The position numbers and the translations under genes were made by a program. Shown in pieces: positions 40,058 to 40,232 of a DNA stretch of 40,232 nt (position 1 is the first letter of the stretch; each line of letters opens with the position of its first letter). Under the pieces are notes generated by a model that saw only the letters and a list, made by a program, of their open reading frames with translations, made no database searches and had not been told where the DNA came from. The stretch is taken from assembly GCA_947630145.1 (NCBI GenBank), contig CANRGL010000010.1, positions 1 through 40,232 on the forward strand, written 5' to 3'. Origin of the DNA: an uncultured Clostridia bacterium (GTDB lineage Bacteria; Bacillota; Clostridia; TANB77; CAG-465).

Positions 40058-40232
40058 ATTTTTTATAATACAAGAAATTTTTACTAATATATTTATTTTT
40101 GAGGTACAACAAAAGCAGGTATGGTATCGACCATATCTGTATTATGTAAAATAACAACTTTATGCACATTTGCTAATTCTCTCTTTTTTGTTATGATATT
40201 TGCATAAATTAAAGCCACAACAAATTAATGTA

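Noticed and set aside
40093-40218. Minus-strand 41-codon frame at the window edge
   Set aside because: It could be a gene fragment (VALIYANIITKKRELANVHK...), but there is an in-frame stop just upstream, no ribosome-binding site and no recognised family.

Overview
The window is very AT-rich, with strong AGGAGG ribosome-binding sites and near-consensus sigma-A promoters. It carries a sporulation sigma-K gene, a collagen-like exosporium-type protein, a sortase with LPxTG proteins, and a two-gene SUF-like (SMS) iron-sulfur assembly pair. Together these point to a spore-forming Clostridia-type bacterium (Bacillota), probably anaerobic and host-associated. I cannot name a genus from sequence alone. 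No rRNA, tRNA or CRISPR array was seen.

Layout. (1) 1-4440: Fe-S assembly ATPase and scaffold (SufC/SufB-like), then an operon of an unrecognised very acidic protein, a membrane-anchored ComEC-like metallo-beta-lactamase-fold hydrolase and a DUF3006 protein. (2) 4506-10337: sigK split by a compact 5,139-bp skin-like element. The 5' part of sigK stops at 5144 inside the region 4.2 helix-turn-helix. The missing last 18 codons lie at 10281-10337. A 5-bp direct repeat, TATGT (5136-5140 and 10275-10279), marks the junctions, and precise recombination restores an in-frame 230-residue pro-sigma-K. The element carries a large serine recombinase, a 47-residue protein that could be its directionality factor, and a complete-looking restriction-modification operon (Dam-like methylase, PD-(D/E)XK nuclease, second methylase). 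The two ends joined form a near-palindromic attP with a central GT.

(3) 10560-21300: surface and accessory genes. These are a prepilin-like protein whose promoter region contains a run of 13 T, a collagen-like protein, a sortase with an adjacent thioester-domain protein ending in LPKTGF, an AAA/DUF4143 ATPase, a YwbE-like protein, a large thioester adhesin with five Cna_B/SpaA-type repeats, LPVTGG and an odd acidic tail, two half-size TauE/SafE-type membrane proteins and a 46-residue membrane protein.

(4) 21346-40057: a long, mostly co-directional Tad/Flp-like locus. It encodes a CpaB-like SAF protein, two degenerate CpaE/TadZ-like proteins, a CpaF/TadA-like ATPase with an N-terminal membrane helix, a TadB-TadC-like fusion, three tandem pilins with nearly identical N-termini, several pilin-like or membrane-anchored subunits (one ending in a dockerin pair), an SLH-like anchored protein and a secreted protein of 1,232 residues. 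No prepilin peptidase is visible, and the pilins lack a classical cleavage motif.

The two most interesting systems are the skin-like element that gates sigma-K while carrying a restriction-modification system, and the divergent Tad-like surface apparatus with a dockerin subunit. All family assignments were made by reading motifs; no database search was run.
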